Assembly: GCA_039619475.1 (NCBI GenBank)
Contig: CM077116.1
Span: 377,630,188 to 377,694,187, forward strand
Length of the DNA: 64,000 nucleotides
Reading direction: 5' to 3'
From: Icerya purchasi
Taxonomy: Eukaryota > Arthropoda > Insecta > Hemiptera > Monophlebidae
A program made the translations under genes and the position numbers. A model generated the notes under the pieces. The model searched no databases and had not been told where the DNA came from. It worked only from the letters and a program-made list of their open reading frames with translations. Of the stretch, positions 21,811-32,745 are shown piece after piece. Each line of letters begins with the position of its first letter. Positions within the stretch are counted from its first letter, which is position 1.

Positions 21811-22227
21811 ATGGTGAGTGAAACCAGGGCGATGAACGATGAAGTGCTGATTGACAAACGTTTATAGGAGTTCCTTGCTCCCGTCAGCTTAAAAGGAATG
21901 GTTACAGAGATGTTTAAAGATTTCCTTAGTGTACAGGGTAGGTCTGTGAATGTGTTGGGAAAACGTTAAGTAAATGTCTCGGCTCTTACAGATTCTCTTA
22001 TTAAACGACTGTATGATAGTCTGTTGAAGATATTAAGTGGAACCTCCAACAGCAGGTTGGCGAATACAAAGATCATGTTAATGTGTTAGATCAAGCGTTC
22101 AAAGATGTAACTTTTAAATCCCAATAATCAAATGGAGATCACGATTGCGGTCCTAAAACAATCAACGGCTGCAGCAATTGCTAAGCTGTATGTGTGCATA
22201 GATGAAGCGGAAGGATTGAAAGCATAA
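21811..22227 (+). pseudogene. Decayed coiled-coil-like gene (right copy)
   Basis: An ATG frame at 21811 runs 18 codons to a TAG. It then continues in frame with sensible residues (SLKGMVTEMFKDFL) to a TAA, and on through LTDSLIKRLYDSLLKIL. A shift to another frame then gives QQVGEYKDHVNVLDQAFKD, and a final ATG frame gives MEITIAVLKQSTAAAIAKL. The helical, amphipathic character suggests a structural or coiled-coil protein. The family is unknown. It is flanked by the diverged direct repeats, and identical lesions occur in the left arm. Confidence 0.5.
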
Positions 22228-24294
22228 ATAATGATTGATATCACTAACAATGATCGAAATGTTAAAGAGTTGTAAGAAAAAACCTAACAAAGATGATGAA
22301 AGAATGATGAAAATTGTGAGAAAGGTGGTAAAAACACTGGAAAAATGGCATTAAATAGCAAAAATTGACTAAAATGGTGTAAAAGTATTAAAATGTAGGA
22401 AAACAAAGAGAAATGTTGGAAAATTGGTTATAATTAGTCAAAAATGATGAAAACGTTTACTACATGTCAATGTCACTGCTTTTACATCTAAAATATTGTA
22501 AAGGTATAACTCAATGTCTAAGTTGTGAGGGTAATGTAATTATTCTTTGTTAACCTCTTTATCATACACATATCAAACATAACAAAAAATATATTTTTAT
22601 CTCTCTCATTCTATAACTGTATCTGTACCTGTGTTCATGCTTGAACGGATGTTTTTCTACTAACACACATATATATTTTACATGCATGCATACTCACCCA
22701 CAATCACACACCATCTCGCATATACAATGACAATACAATTTCAGCATGCGTCTCTCTCTTCATAATCATGAATTCTAATCGTAGTCATCATCCTACATTT
22801 CAAAAATAATAGTGTGAGGGAAATTTAAAGAAAAAATGTAAAATAAATCATCTTGGAACAATGCAAAGGGTGAAATAATAACTTTGCTAGCATGAATGTA
22901 CATTTAGACTAATTTCATAACATTGCAATGAATGATAATGGTATATAGCATGAATGGAATGAAATGAAGGATTCATTATGAATAAAAATATGTTGTTATT
23001 TTGTATGACTTTGTAATAATGACAATACAGAAAAAAAAAATTATGTATGATTGGAAAAAACTGTATGAGAGAATAATTGATTTTAGGTAATTAAATAGTA
23101 TACTTTGATTAATTTTAAAACATGATGTAGGTTTCAGAAATGTACAAAAGGAATATAAAGATTAATTGATATATTAATTTTAATAGCATGAACATATATT
23201 TAGATTAATTTTGTGTTATATTATTAAATTTTGAAGTTTGTTAGCATGAGGGAAAAGGAGTGATTGCTATGGTATGAGTAAAACGAACCAAGTGTTTTCA
23301 TAGATTAGTGATTATATAGAAGTATGGTGTATACATTCATAGATGCTGTGATTCTATTGCTTTTGTCATGTATGGAAAATAAAAAAAATAAAAATACTAC
23401 TACAATTTCATGATGGTAAAAAAAAAAAAAAAAAATGAAGAAAAAATTAATTCATGATGTAATTATGAGGAGTGACTTCTTCATGTATGTTTACAACAAT
23501 ATGTTTTCTATATGTTAGCTATTTGTGAATTGAGAAAAAAATTTTAAACGATAAAAAATAATATGTACGATAGATTAAAAAAAAAATAATATGTTTGATG
23601 TAAAAATGAGTTAATGCCTTGTACAGAGATGATTGATTTTTTGGAGATGATAAAATATACTTAATTTGATTTTAAAATAATTATGCATGATTTGAAATTT
23701 GGAAATAAATCACCTTGGAAGAATGGAGCAAAGAGAATTTTTGAACAATTTCAGGAAAAACTATGTTATGATAAGTAACAATGAAAGAGATGTATTCATG
23801 GTAATGAAGCGAGTAGTGTCTGTGGGCTATAAATGTGTGCACGACATATGACGAAAGATTTGAATAAAAATATACTTGGGTTAATTTAATAACACAGAGA
23901 AAAAATATTATAGTGTCGGTGAGGTTAGTAATGTATGTTCAGAGGTCTTGACAGTGGGGCGCGAGTGGTAATAGTGGCGAGAATGAATGAAAAAAGAAAA
24001 TAATAATCTTTTAGTCAGCCTTTTTATGTTTGATGTGATAATTGTTCACAGATAGATGCATGTATCTTCGACGTTTTTTATAATCAAGCTGTTGCTCTCG
24101 CACACATACATGCATACAGTCTCTCACTCGCACATTGCAACTCTGATCTGCTCATGCTAGCACGTTTTTTCTATAAACATGCTGTGTCTCGTAAGTTATT
24201 AGGTTTTCTACCTGTTGCTCTATTGATCAACACACCTCATAGACGATCCCGTATATACCTCAAAAAATATATGTGAAATAAAAAAAATGTGATT
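22228..24294. other. Inner right arm, AT-rich, no gene seen
   Basis: Mirror of 10494-12560, including one of the diverged direct repeats and the 18-base poly(A) at 23418-23435. Confidence 0.5.
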
Positions 24295-24554
24295 ATGAAA
24301 GATTTTAAACAATTAGAGAGAACTCTCCGGGTCTTAGGTTGTGTCTTACAAATTAATGAAAACTCACACAGCTGCGGAAAATACTTGATGTACGTGCTGT
24401 ACATGAAAAAGTTGAACAGTTAGATTTGTTAAAGAAAGAATAAAAAATATAATGTTTTAGTCTAAAAAGATATGAACAAATTATGCGGGATTATATTCGA
24501 AAATTAGACAATAATTACACGTACACTTTACACAACTGGTTCAGATTTTTGTAA
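24295..24554 (+). CDS. Possible two-exon small gene of the giant-arm element (right copy)
   Basis: Exon 1 from ATG 24295 to 24389 encodes MKDFKQLERTLRVLGCVLQ and about a dozen more residues. A 71-base intron (24390-24460) has a GTACGT donor and a TTTTAG acceptor. Exon 2 (24461-24554) keeps frame and encodes RYEQIMRDYIRKLDNNYTYT, ending at TAA 24552. Without splicing, the frame stops after 42 codons. The charged, helical composition across the proposed junction supports the intron, but it is a guess without transcript data. Confidence 0.28.
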
Positions 24555-24901
24555 TATTCATCATTACCAGTACTTTAAGTTAAGAGGAGGAAAGAGAAAT
24601 AGAGAAATAGTTAAATAGTTAAATAAACGGAATTGAAAAGGAGCGAAAAAAGATTCAAATTAATTAGGAAAAAATATATACAATAGAATGAAAGATATGG
24701 AGGGATATTGAAGGAAAAAGAAAAAATATATGCAAATATATACAAACAAAATTTAAATATGTATAAAAATATATTTACAAAATGATTAACAAAACACAAA
24801 AAACGAACGGACTGTCGATTAGGGAAAAAAATATATACATTAATATATAAAAATATATACAAATATACACAAAATTGATAAACGATCGAAATAATGAATA
24901 G

Positions 24902-25906
24902 TTAATCCGTGCGAATTTTACATTGACAATCGGTACAATCTTTTACTTTCATACAATTTCGAGTACTCCGTCGCAATGTATCATCATCGATATAATATTC
25001 TTCATCATGCTCATGCTCGTAACATGGTAGAAGTGATTTTATCGTATCATCCTGTTTTAATCTATCGGGTAGAAATGTATAAATGTCTCCAACACAACTT
25101 GGAAATAATGTAATTATCATTTCTTTGGTGGCTGTAATGAACAACTGACTTAAATCATTTATATTGAGATTATTCATAAGCTTCAGCGGATGGATAACAT
25201 GATCGTACCAGGCCTTCATCACCATAACGTTTTTCGCTGCACAATGAAAACTATCATTCTCATTATGATGTTTACAGGTTATCAAATTGCTTATACCAAA
25301 ATACTCTTCATGCAGATTCTCAATACTATGTAGTCGAAAGACTTGATTCATATTAACGATTTCATAGTCTAAATCACGCAACAATTCAGACTTTTCGTTA
25401 ATTTCCATTAGTGTAAGTTTAGCATATACCGTTAAAATATATATGCGAGTTCTCGGTTTTTGAGATAATATCGTGAATATATCGCGTGCCATAAATATTT
25501 CTTCCCGACATGGAAATAATGAAGGATTTTTCAAGTAATGACTCACCGAAGAACATTGTAAATGCGGCATGTTTGATGCATGCCATGCTCTGCTTGGCTT
25601 ATACAGTGTATGCAAACACTTTCCGCCAGACATATCAATCATTGCTAGTTCAGTTACTCGAAAACCATAATCACAATCTATATGGATGCTGATATCTACA
25701 AAATATTCCGCTATATCTGCTTGATCTGATAATAATACAGGACCAATGCTATTATTTACAGAAGATTTTGATCCTTCTGCTGTATAACCATCATCTGATT
25801 GCTGTGATGGAGGTGATGAAGTTGTATGCGGGACACTATCACTCGAAAATGAATTCTGAATAAATTCGTCGACTTTAATATCAATCGAATCGGTATTGTT
25901 ATTCAT
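24902..25906 (-). CDS. 334-aa protein of the giant-arm element (right copy)
   Basis: Identical at protein level to 8882-9886; domain description is given there. Both copies face the centre of the element. Retention of two intact frames while neighbouring genes are disabled suggests selection or very recent homogenisation. Confidence 0.7.
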   Translation of the reverse strand: MNNNTDSIDIKVDEFIQNSFSSDSVPHTTSSPPSQQSDDGYTAEGSKSSVNNSIGPVLLSDQADIAEYFVDISIHIDCDYGFRVTELAMIDMSGGKCLHTLYKPSRAWHASNMPHLQCSSVSHYLKNPSLFPCREEIFMARDIFTILSQKPRTRIYILTVYAKLTLMEINEKSELLRDLDYEIVNMNQVFRLHSIENLHEEYFGISNLITCKHHNENDSFHCAAKNVMVMKAWYDHVIHPLKLMNNLNINDLSQLFITATKEMIITLFPSCVGDIYTFLPDRLKQDDTIKSLLPCYEHEHDEEYYIDDDTLRRSTRNCMKVKDCTDCQCKIRTD

Positions 25907-25948
25907 GTTTGAATAATATTTTTAACTTTTTACTAAAAAATATAGAAA

Positions 25949-26155
25949 ATGATTACTTTTAACGTTCTTGAGACTTTTTTAATAACACGTGAAGAACACA
26001 GTTTTCAACAAATTCTACACGTTCAACGTAGCACTAATACTGACTGCCCGAACAAATCCTTTCGAGATTCTAGCTCGTTACAAGTCTTTGAAGAGGGCGA
26101 GTTGTATCAGAAAAACCACATTCCTTTGGTGATAGTTGGTTACATACGCAGATGA
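25949..26155 (+). CDS. Possible small protein divergent from the 334-codon gene (right copy)
   Basis: Identical to 8633-8839; 42 bases separate the two start codons. Confidence 0.35.
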   Translation: MITFNVLETFLITREEHSFQQILHVQRSTNTDCPNKSFRDSSSLQVFEEGELYQKNHIPLVIVGYIRR

Positions 26156-26351
26156 ACGAAGTTGAGAGGTGTTCTTTGGGTTATGGGTGTTTGTGTGTAG
26201 GTGTGTACATATGAACCGGTTTTCTACAAAAGATATGACATGGAAGATCCGGGCAGACTCGATGACCTTGACACATGATTGAAATCAACGGCATAGCAAC
26301 ATTCATGCATGGAAATAAGCAGAGTACCTTTGCACTATGAGCGTATGCGGA

Positions 26352-27144
26352 CATATTGGGGGAAAATATAATATAAAAGATATTGAAAAAAAATAAAATA
26401 TTTAGAGTTTGAAAAAAATGAAATAATCTTAAACTAACAGACTCGAAAAAAAATTATTATGAATGATGTGAAAATCATTGTTAGCAGATGGGTGCGTGGG
26501 AATGGTTGGTGTGGTTTCACTGTAGTTTCAGGGGGGATGTATTCATGAAAAATAATAGGAAAGAATTGAAATTTGTATAGGGTGGATAGGGGAGAAGGAA
26601 ATTATGAAACCGCGTTAAATAAAAATATACTCGAATTAATTTTTGAATACTTACCTTTGGAAAAAGTCTTTAGAGGGGAAAAAATATATTTTAGACTAAT
26701 TCCAAAATACATAGACATGAAAAATTATTATGAACAATATGAGAAATACCGGCAGAAGATGTGTGCGCGATCATACTAGTGAAGATATCAATGGATTCAT
26801 TTTTAGAACCTGAGAAAAAAATAAAATAAGAAAATTTCAACGGACGGAGGAAATGATTAGAAGCGAAAAAAATATAATTAGGCTGATTGTACAATATTAG
26901 ATTTGAAAAAAAATTAATAAGAACGAAATGAGAACTACTGGTAGCAGATGAGTGCGAGGGAACATTCTGTGCGAGTGAGAGAGTGGCTAATACATTGTCA
27001 GATTAATTTTTAGAATCGGAGAAACAAAAAAATATAAAAATTATGAACATTTGGAAGAAATAAACAGAAGCGTAAAAGAAAAATATACTTAGGCTAATTC
27101 TATAATATTTTGACTCGAAAATAAAATATGTACGAAGTGGTGGT

Positions 27145-27195
<51 letters not shown>

Positions 27196-28482
27196 GGAGT
27201 TATATCGTGGCGTTTATTTCGGTGGCGACCGGAGCGTGTATGGAATAGTACAGTGTACCTTTGTAGAGGTTAACTCAATGCTTGATATGTGTGCAGGAAT
27301 GGACGGTGTGCTTTTGCAATGAACGGAGAATACGGAAAAATAAAAAAATAAAAATCAACGGATTGAATATAAGGTCAGAAGCGGAAAAAGACGAAAAATA
27401 TATATCAGGTGGCGATATGTATGTGCGTGTGTATGAACGTGTAGCGATCGTGAACAGGTTTCTATCGGTGGCGTATGAGAGTGTGCATAGATGATCGGCT
27501 GGTTAATTTCAAAACGACCGACTGGAATTCACCTCACCTGGTGACATTTTCAACTAGTTGCTGGAACATTTAAATATTTCCATTACAGCCGCGGTCGCGC
27601 TTACATAATACATCTCGTAGCAGCACACTCGCCCGCTCTCATTCGACTGATGGAACGTTCAAATATTTTCTTTAAAAATAAAATTAAAAAAAAAATGCCG
27701 GAACGGAGCGCGTTTCGGAAAATTCCTTTAAAATTTGGGTTCTAAGTGTTGAGATTCAGACGTTTTTATCACTCCGGCAAAATTTTACCCCTCCCAACCT
27801 CGAAAAATTAAAATTAAAAAGTATGCTACATATATTACACGCAAAGGCATGTATAATACATACACATGATAGTAGAAGGTGCGATGCGTGGGAATGGGAG
27901 TGCACTTTCACTGTGGTTAACGTTATGATGGATATATGCGCGGGAACGGCGTGTGTGTTTCCACATTTACCTGTACAAACGGGGAATCGCGAAAATGAAA
28001 AAATATACTTAGGCTAATTTTAGAATTTTTTTGTACTTAGGCTTCGAAATATTTAAAAAAAAAAAAAAAAAGATCGCGGTATCGGGAACGGACGACGCGT
28101 GCGCGGGAACGGTACATATGCTTTCGCGGCGGGTAACGCTATGTTGGATATATGCGCGGGATCGTGGGAAGGGCGAGCGGAGACTAGTGTTAGATTTTGG
28201 GCTTTAAATAGTATACTTGGGTTAAATTTGGAATTTTCATACTTAGGCCTTGAATTTTGAAAAATCGCAGTAGTGCAGTGGGCAGGAGTGGTGAGCGGGG
28301 ACTTGGGTTAGTTTCGGGCTTTAAATAATATACTTGGGTTAATTTTATATTACATATACTTAGACTTTGAATTTATTAAAAAGATCGCGGTAACGCTGTA
28401 GGCAGGAGGGGTGGGCGGGGACTTGGGTTAGTTTCAGACGTTAAATAATATACTTGGATTAATTTTTAATCGGTTCGAAGTA
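26352..28482. repeat. Field of degenerate subterminal repeats (right arm)
   Basis: Mirror of 6300-8430. On the plus strand the units read as AAATATACTTRGGYTAAT, then an A-rich stretch, then a block resembling GCAGATGNGTGYGNGGGAA. Units are about 120 bases near the tip and about 200 bases further in. Confidence 0.6.
27151..27188. repeat. (GT)19 microsatellite, right arm
   Basis: Partner of the CA run at 7595-7638 and shorter by six bases. Confidence 0.95.
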
Positions 28483-28513
28483 ATGGAAGTGCGCGGAACC
28501 TGTATGGAGAAAT

Positions 28514-28598
28514 TTGGGGGAAATTTGCGAAAAATTGCAAAAATTGGGGGAAATAGGGGGAAACTCGGGGAAATTTGGGGGAAACTTGGGTGAATTTT
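28514..28598 (+). repeat. G-rich run cluster near the right tip
   Basis: Includes GGGGGAAATAGGGGGAAACT followed by further G4 and G5 runs with six-base spacers, a reasonable G-quadruplex pattern. Mirror of 6185-6282. Confidence 0.6.
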
Positions 28599-28694
28599 TG
28601 CCTCCGAATCAAATACTTAGGTTACTTTTTGCCCTCTGCACACGGTTTGGGGTTGTGACGTCAGAAGGGCCAGATCTCTCATTTACTGACTACT

Positions 28695-28700
28695 ACGGGG
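28695..28700. repeat. 6-bp target-site duplication (right), ACGGGG
   Basis: Matches 6082-6087 exactly. It is followed by TGTAAAT; the left copy is preceded by TTTAC. Confidence 0.8.
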
Positions 28701-28927
28701 TGTAAATAAAAATAATTCTGGTTTACTACTTAAACGCTAATTATGTTGTCTTCTGCTGCACATTCTTTTCTCTTCTTAATATTTCATGAAAGAATATGCA
28801 TTTGTTTTCGGTACAAATATTTTTGAGATTTCATAGAATACTACGTTTTATTTTTCACTACTAATTTCGTCCTATTTTTCCCTGTTTTATGCCACTATAT
28901 TTTTATCATATAGATTATGTTACGATA

Positions 28928-29495
28928 AGTTTGAGCTTGGGGAATAGGAAAAATTTGACCGCAAGCAGATCGGCGGGATGGTTGATGATTGTGATCTGTT
29001 TGTTCGCGAAAAAGAACTTCAAAAGATTGGCTAAATGAGACGGCGCATTGTCATGCAACAGCGCTTAGCTATTTGGCTGCTTGTGCTTGGGCCGGATCTG
29101 TCAGATTCGACGCAATAAATGATATAATGATCTCAAGATAGAATGCTGCAGTCATCCTTTACCTCGGGGGCACAATTTCATGGCGGGTCAGGCCTCTGGA
29201 ATCGAAAAATGCGATCAACATGGTGGTGATCTTTGATTTTTGCTGCCCTACTTTTGATGGTTTCACTGAAACGCTTCCATCACGCTTAAGTAATAGTATG
29301 AGATGGACATTCATCATCAAAATCTTCTTTCATTGGGAAAAAAATTTCCGCAAAAGTTTTTTGATGTCTAGCACAAAACATGATCGCACATCTCTGATCG
29401 ACTTTTTCCACTCCATTTCGATTTTTGGACGCGGTCATCAAGCGCGTTTCACAAAAACACACCATACTCCGATTCTAATCATTCGATACTGACGA
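28928..29495 (-). pseudogene. Mariner-type transposase relic
   Basis: Minus-strand remains of a DD34D transposase with several stops and shifts. Recognisable pieces, N to C: DQRCAIMFCARHQKTFAEIF (helix-turn-helix region), FFDSRGLTRHEIVPP (around the first catalytic D), LLHDNAPSHLANLL (second catalytic D in the HDNAP box), and FFLFPKLKL at the end of what is normally the YSPDLAP...FFLFPKLK box. The element is long dead. I could not find its inverted repeats. Confidence 0.8.
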
Positions 29496-29559
29496 AACGT
29501 TGCACACGCTGTCGTTAGACAAGCAAGTAGTTAGTTTCAGTGTTGTTTTGGAAATGGCG

Positions 29560-30240
29560 CCACTTGTATGCCTTACAGAAATCAAGTTCGGCAACTTTAT
29601 TGCCATATCGTATATATATGTATATTGATGTATATCAGCGGCTTTATTTAACCAAATAATCTGTATGATCGTGTTCCATCATAAGTGTTGGTCTACTACG
29701 ATGGCTAAGGATTTGTAACGATTTCTAACAACTCATATTGAACGTTTGAACAGCTTTTTCTATGAACGCACTTATTCGTACGCGTTATTATTTTTGGTTC
29801 TTACTTGTATCGCGGTTTGTTTGGAACTCGTTACTTTTGTTTTACCTATGCCTATTATTCGATTATTAACACGCACGCATTTACTAATTATCTGTAGATG
29901 GTCCTTTTTCTTTCCTATTTAATATCTTGTGCGATAAACACGACCGTAATGTCGTTTGCCAACGTAAAAAGTATTTGTGATAGTAGTGGAGCCATTATCG
30001 CTGGTTCTGGTCATGAGTAAAAAATATTAACTCGCTGAACTGATTATAATAAGATAATAAAAGAGATAAATGGCGGAGAAATTAAGAAAATACAGTAAGA
30101 AACCAGATGTCAGCATTAGTCTATAAGTAAATTTGAATAAGATTACTCGTTGCTCACTGTTATATAATAATAGTGTGCCGGTAAAAAAAAAAAAAAAAAA
30201 AAAAAATTGAATTTTAATAAAGTAACTTAATAATATACCG
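29560..30240. other. Intergenic with a poly(A) tract
   Basis: No coding frame seen. The 26-base poly(A) at about 30182-30207 may be the tail of an unrecognised short retroposon lying to its left, but I see no body for it. Confidence 0.4.
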
Positions 30241-30259
30241 ATAAATAATATATTACATC

Positions 30260-30903
30260 AAAACAATACAAAAATAAATCGAATTTCTGACTCGGTTGCG
30301 GCTTTAAATTGTATATCCGATGTTTTCAGTGATGAACAACACCCCATTGCGAAGGAAATAGTCAAACTACAGGTATCTGCCTTGTCTCGTGCAATATTAT
30401 TCCTCTGGATTCCAAGTCACTCAGGAATTCCCGGAAATGAGTTGACCGACAGAGCAGCCAAAGAAGCCGCAGCGATTCTCCCTGTTCCAGATACTCCGGT
30501 ACCAGCTTCAGACTTCGTTTGCTACCTAAAATTGGCTCTGGGCACACTATGGAACCAACGATGGCTGGCCATCCCGTGTTCAAATAAACTTCGCCAAATT
30601 AAGCAGAATGTCCGACCATGACTCACCTGAGCCGAAGAAAAGATGATGTAATCGTTACCAGACTCCAGCCGGAACATACGCAACTCACACATGGTTACTT
30701 ATTGCAATAAACACCGGCTCCAATCTGCAGCATATGTAATTTTGATCTTTCTATTCTCCATGTCCTCACAGAAGGTCCTCACAGAATGTCCTCAGTTCAA
30801 TTTCCTCAGATTAACACATAACCTTCCCTCCTCCTTGTCTAATATCCTCTCTGATGACCCTATTATCCTTTCGAACCTAATCAGTTTCCTGTACTATTCA
30901 TAG
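30260..30903 (+). pseudogene. RNase H and C-terminal zinc region of a non-LTR retrotransposon
   Basis: Plus-strand fragment. The RNase H end is clear: LFLWIPSHSGIPGNELTDRA, preceded by a recognisable RNase H helix. After a stop near 30620 the C-terminal region continues in other frames. It has remnants of the usual cysteine-histidine segment and ends in NLPSSLSNILSDDPIILSNL, a typical tail for I/R1-type ORF2 proteins. It is 5'-truncated and decayed, and belongs to a different family from family A. Confidence 0.75.
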
Positions 30904-31099
30904 TTATACTATGCAATATAAATTCCGTAATTCATTTATTTAACATATAAATCGATATTTATCCGTGTCTCTAGTCGATAGTTGCTATGCATGGCACGTA
31001 AATTTAAACAAATAAACAAATAGAATTAAAATAAAGGAAATGTTTCTAAAATTTAGTTAACAACAAATGTACGTATTATATCAATCTGTATATAAAATG

Positions 31100-31215
31100 T
31101 GGGAGTATATGTGCATGCATGTGTATGCGTGTGTAAATATGCGTATATATATGTGTGTATGTGTGCGCGCGCGCGCGCATTTAAGTGGGTATGTATGTGT
31201 GTGTGTGTGTGTATA
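31100..31215. repeat. TG-rich compound microsatellite
   Basis: Mixed TGTATG, TGTGCG and GCGC words ending in a pure (TG) run at about 31193-31212. Confidence 0.8.
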
Positions 31216-32320
31216 ACTCAGTCTCTAAAAGTTTATATAGGTACATCGCTACTTAAGGTTTACATTGTTTTGATGATATGTGTGAGATAGATATTTAGTG
31301 GTTTATACATATATTAGTTATAGATGAATAATGATAAGTTATAGAAATTAGGTTTGTAATATTTACTAAATAAATATACGCATGTGTATTTATTTTGGGA
31401 ACCCGCCGACAAATCAATTGACTTGGTGGGGCTAAGGTATCGAATAAGGTTTTAATAATAATAAAAAAAAAATTATATTGTCCAATTTTTATTGATTTAC
31501 TTTTTTTCATATGTAATATTGTGTGTTTTTCATCGATCGACCGATACGAAAAGATTAATGTAGGTAATATTTATTAATATACTACTTAAAAAATGAAAAT
31601 AAGATTATTTTTATAATACATAATAATAAAATAATTTAATTCTACGTCTACGGTAATTAAGAGACCGCGGGGTGGCATCACTGAGGTATGGATAAAACGA
31701 TCATTAACGTTTCGCAATATTCCTCCATCAGTTTTCAATACTCTCATGATCTAGTATAAATATATTAAATTAAATAAACACTAATGAAAATAATTATTTG
31801 ATGTCAATTCGATAAATTTTAAATAAATTGTATTAAACGTGTTCTATGTGAGATATATAGGTTCATCACACCATTTAATTCTTTTTTTCTTTTTCGAGTG
31901 CGTCAACTTTGAATCCGGTACAATAGTTGATTTTTGCATTTTCAATGAGCGAGATTCGATTTCAGTAACATCACTATCTAATCAACTATTGCACGGTAAC
32001 TGACCAAGATATTTTCTTTTCGATATTTAATTCTCAGAACAATATACGTTTTTTATTTCGACTGTACTTTTTAGATGAGATGAATAAGTTGAGAAACGTA
32101 AATCTAATATCGCACCCGGATCACCGTGTGATGTAGACATGATTCAATGCGTAAAATATGTGTCATGACATGGGCGTGGGTGCCATGGTCTGGGGCGTTC
32201 AACGCGTGTTAATAGCGCGTAAAGTACGTTTTCCTAGTTATTTATAATTTAAGAGAGAGCTGTATGTTTCCGTTCATGATGAGGAATAAGCGTAGTAATT
32301 CTTAGATTGGCAATATAAGT
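31216..32320. other. Intergenic, nothing recognised
   Basis: AT-rich sequence with no good frame. A short stretch near 32180-32215 reads GVGAMVWG on the plus strand, faintly like a Tc1/mariner strand, but too short to call. Confidence 0.4.
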
Positions 32321-32745
32321 CATAGCGTATAGTTTGGTCTGAGGTAGCAGAAGTCGGCTGTGACTGTGTGTATCCTATATACTATTATCAGGCTGCGTGG
32401 TTGAGGTCTGGAACGTTTATGTACATTTCTGTAAGCTGGGAATTGCGTGGCAATGTGCGACTGTGTCGCGGTACTGAGCTGTCAAGTTGTTTGCAAGCAA
32501 TCTAGTGTAGTGCGGCATGCGGCGCGATCTTTCAGAGTGGTTCGTGGATTTGGATTATCGAGAGCTGTTATTTCGAACTGTTGCCGCATTGCAGTTCAGA
32601 ACGTTTCCGAGTTTGCAGTTAAAAATGAGTCGGGATGGACTGCGCTGTAGTCGGGTTTCAGGTTCGAACCCGAAAAAGGAATATTTTCAATGCGCGACCT
32701 GCAGTCGGAAATTTTTAATGTAGTTTACAACAAAACGGAGTTTTA
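32321..32745 (+). other. GC-elevated island of unknown role
   Basis: About 420 bases with clearly higher GC than the surroundings and repeated GTGCG/GCGGC words. It has overlapping plus-strand frames at 32447-32650 and 32517-32723, the second ending in FQCATCSRKF. There is a 7-bp stem (TCGGGTT/AACCCGA) at about 32650-32675. It could be a 5' exon or promoter of an unrecognised transcript or part of a decayed element. Confidence 0.3.

Larger units (their letters stand above)
6088..28694. mobile_element. Giant-arm inverted-repeat transposable element, 22.6 kb
   Basis: A 22,607-base unit bounded by perfect 6-bp direct repeats (ACGGGG) and beginning AGTAGTCAGTAAATGAG, with the reverse complement at the other end. 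The arms are 6088-14566 and 20221-28694 and align almost base for base. Positions sum to 34782 outside the CA run, 34788 inside it and 34787 near the centre, so there is one 6-bp and one 1-bp length difference. Each arm holds an inward-facing 334-codon gene, other frames, decayed coding DNA and subterminal repeats. A Jockey retrotransposon occupies the centre. A 6-bp duplication and AG...CT ends are typical of Maverick/Polinton elements, but I see no protein-primed polymerase, integrase, protease or capsid gene. It could be a non-autonomous Polinton derivative or a distinct type. Confidence 0.75.
20221..28694 (-). repeat. Right 8.47-kb inverted arm
   Basis: Reverse complement of 6088-14566. 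Genes and pseudogenes read in the opposite direction. The arm begins AACAGTTTGAAATATATT immediately after the Jockey 5' end and finishes in TGACTACT before the second ACGGGG. Confidence 0.95.

Noticed and set aside
6088..28694. Giant palindrome as a long-read adapter or assembly artefact
   Set aside because: A 5.65-kb non-repeated centre, a 6-bp CA-length difference, a one-base indel and a matching target duplication at the outer ends are not expected from a missed adapter.
32160..32230. Second mariner/Tc1 relic
   Set aside because: Only the short GVGAMVWG match; no HDNAP or D-box neighbours.
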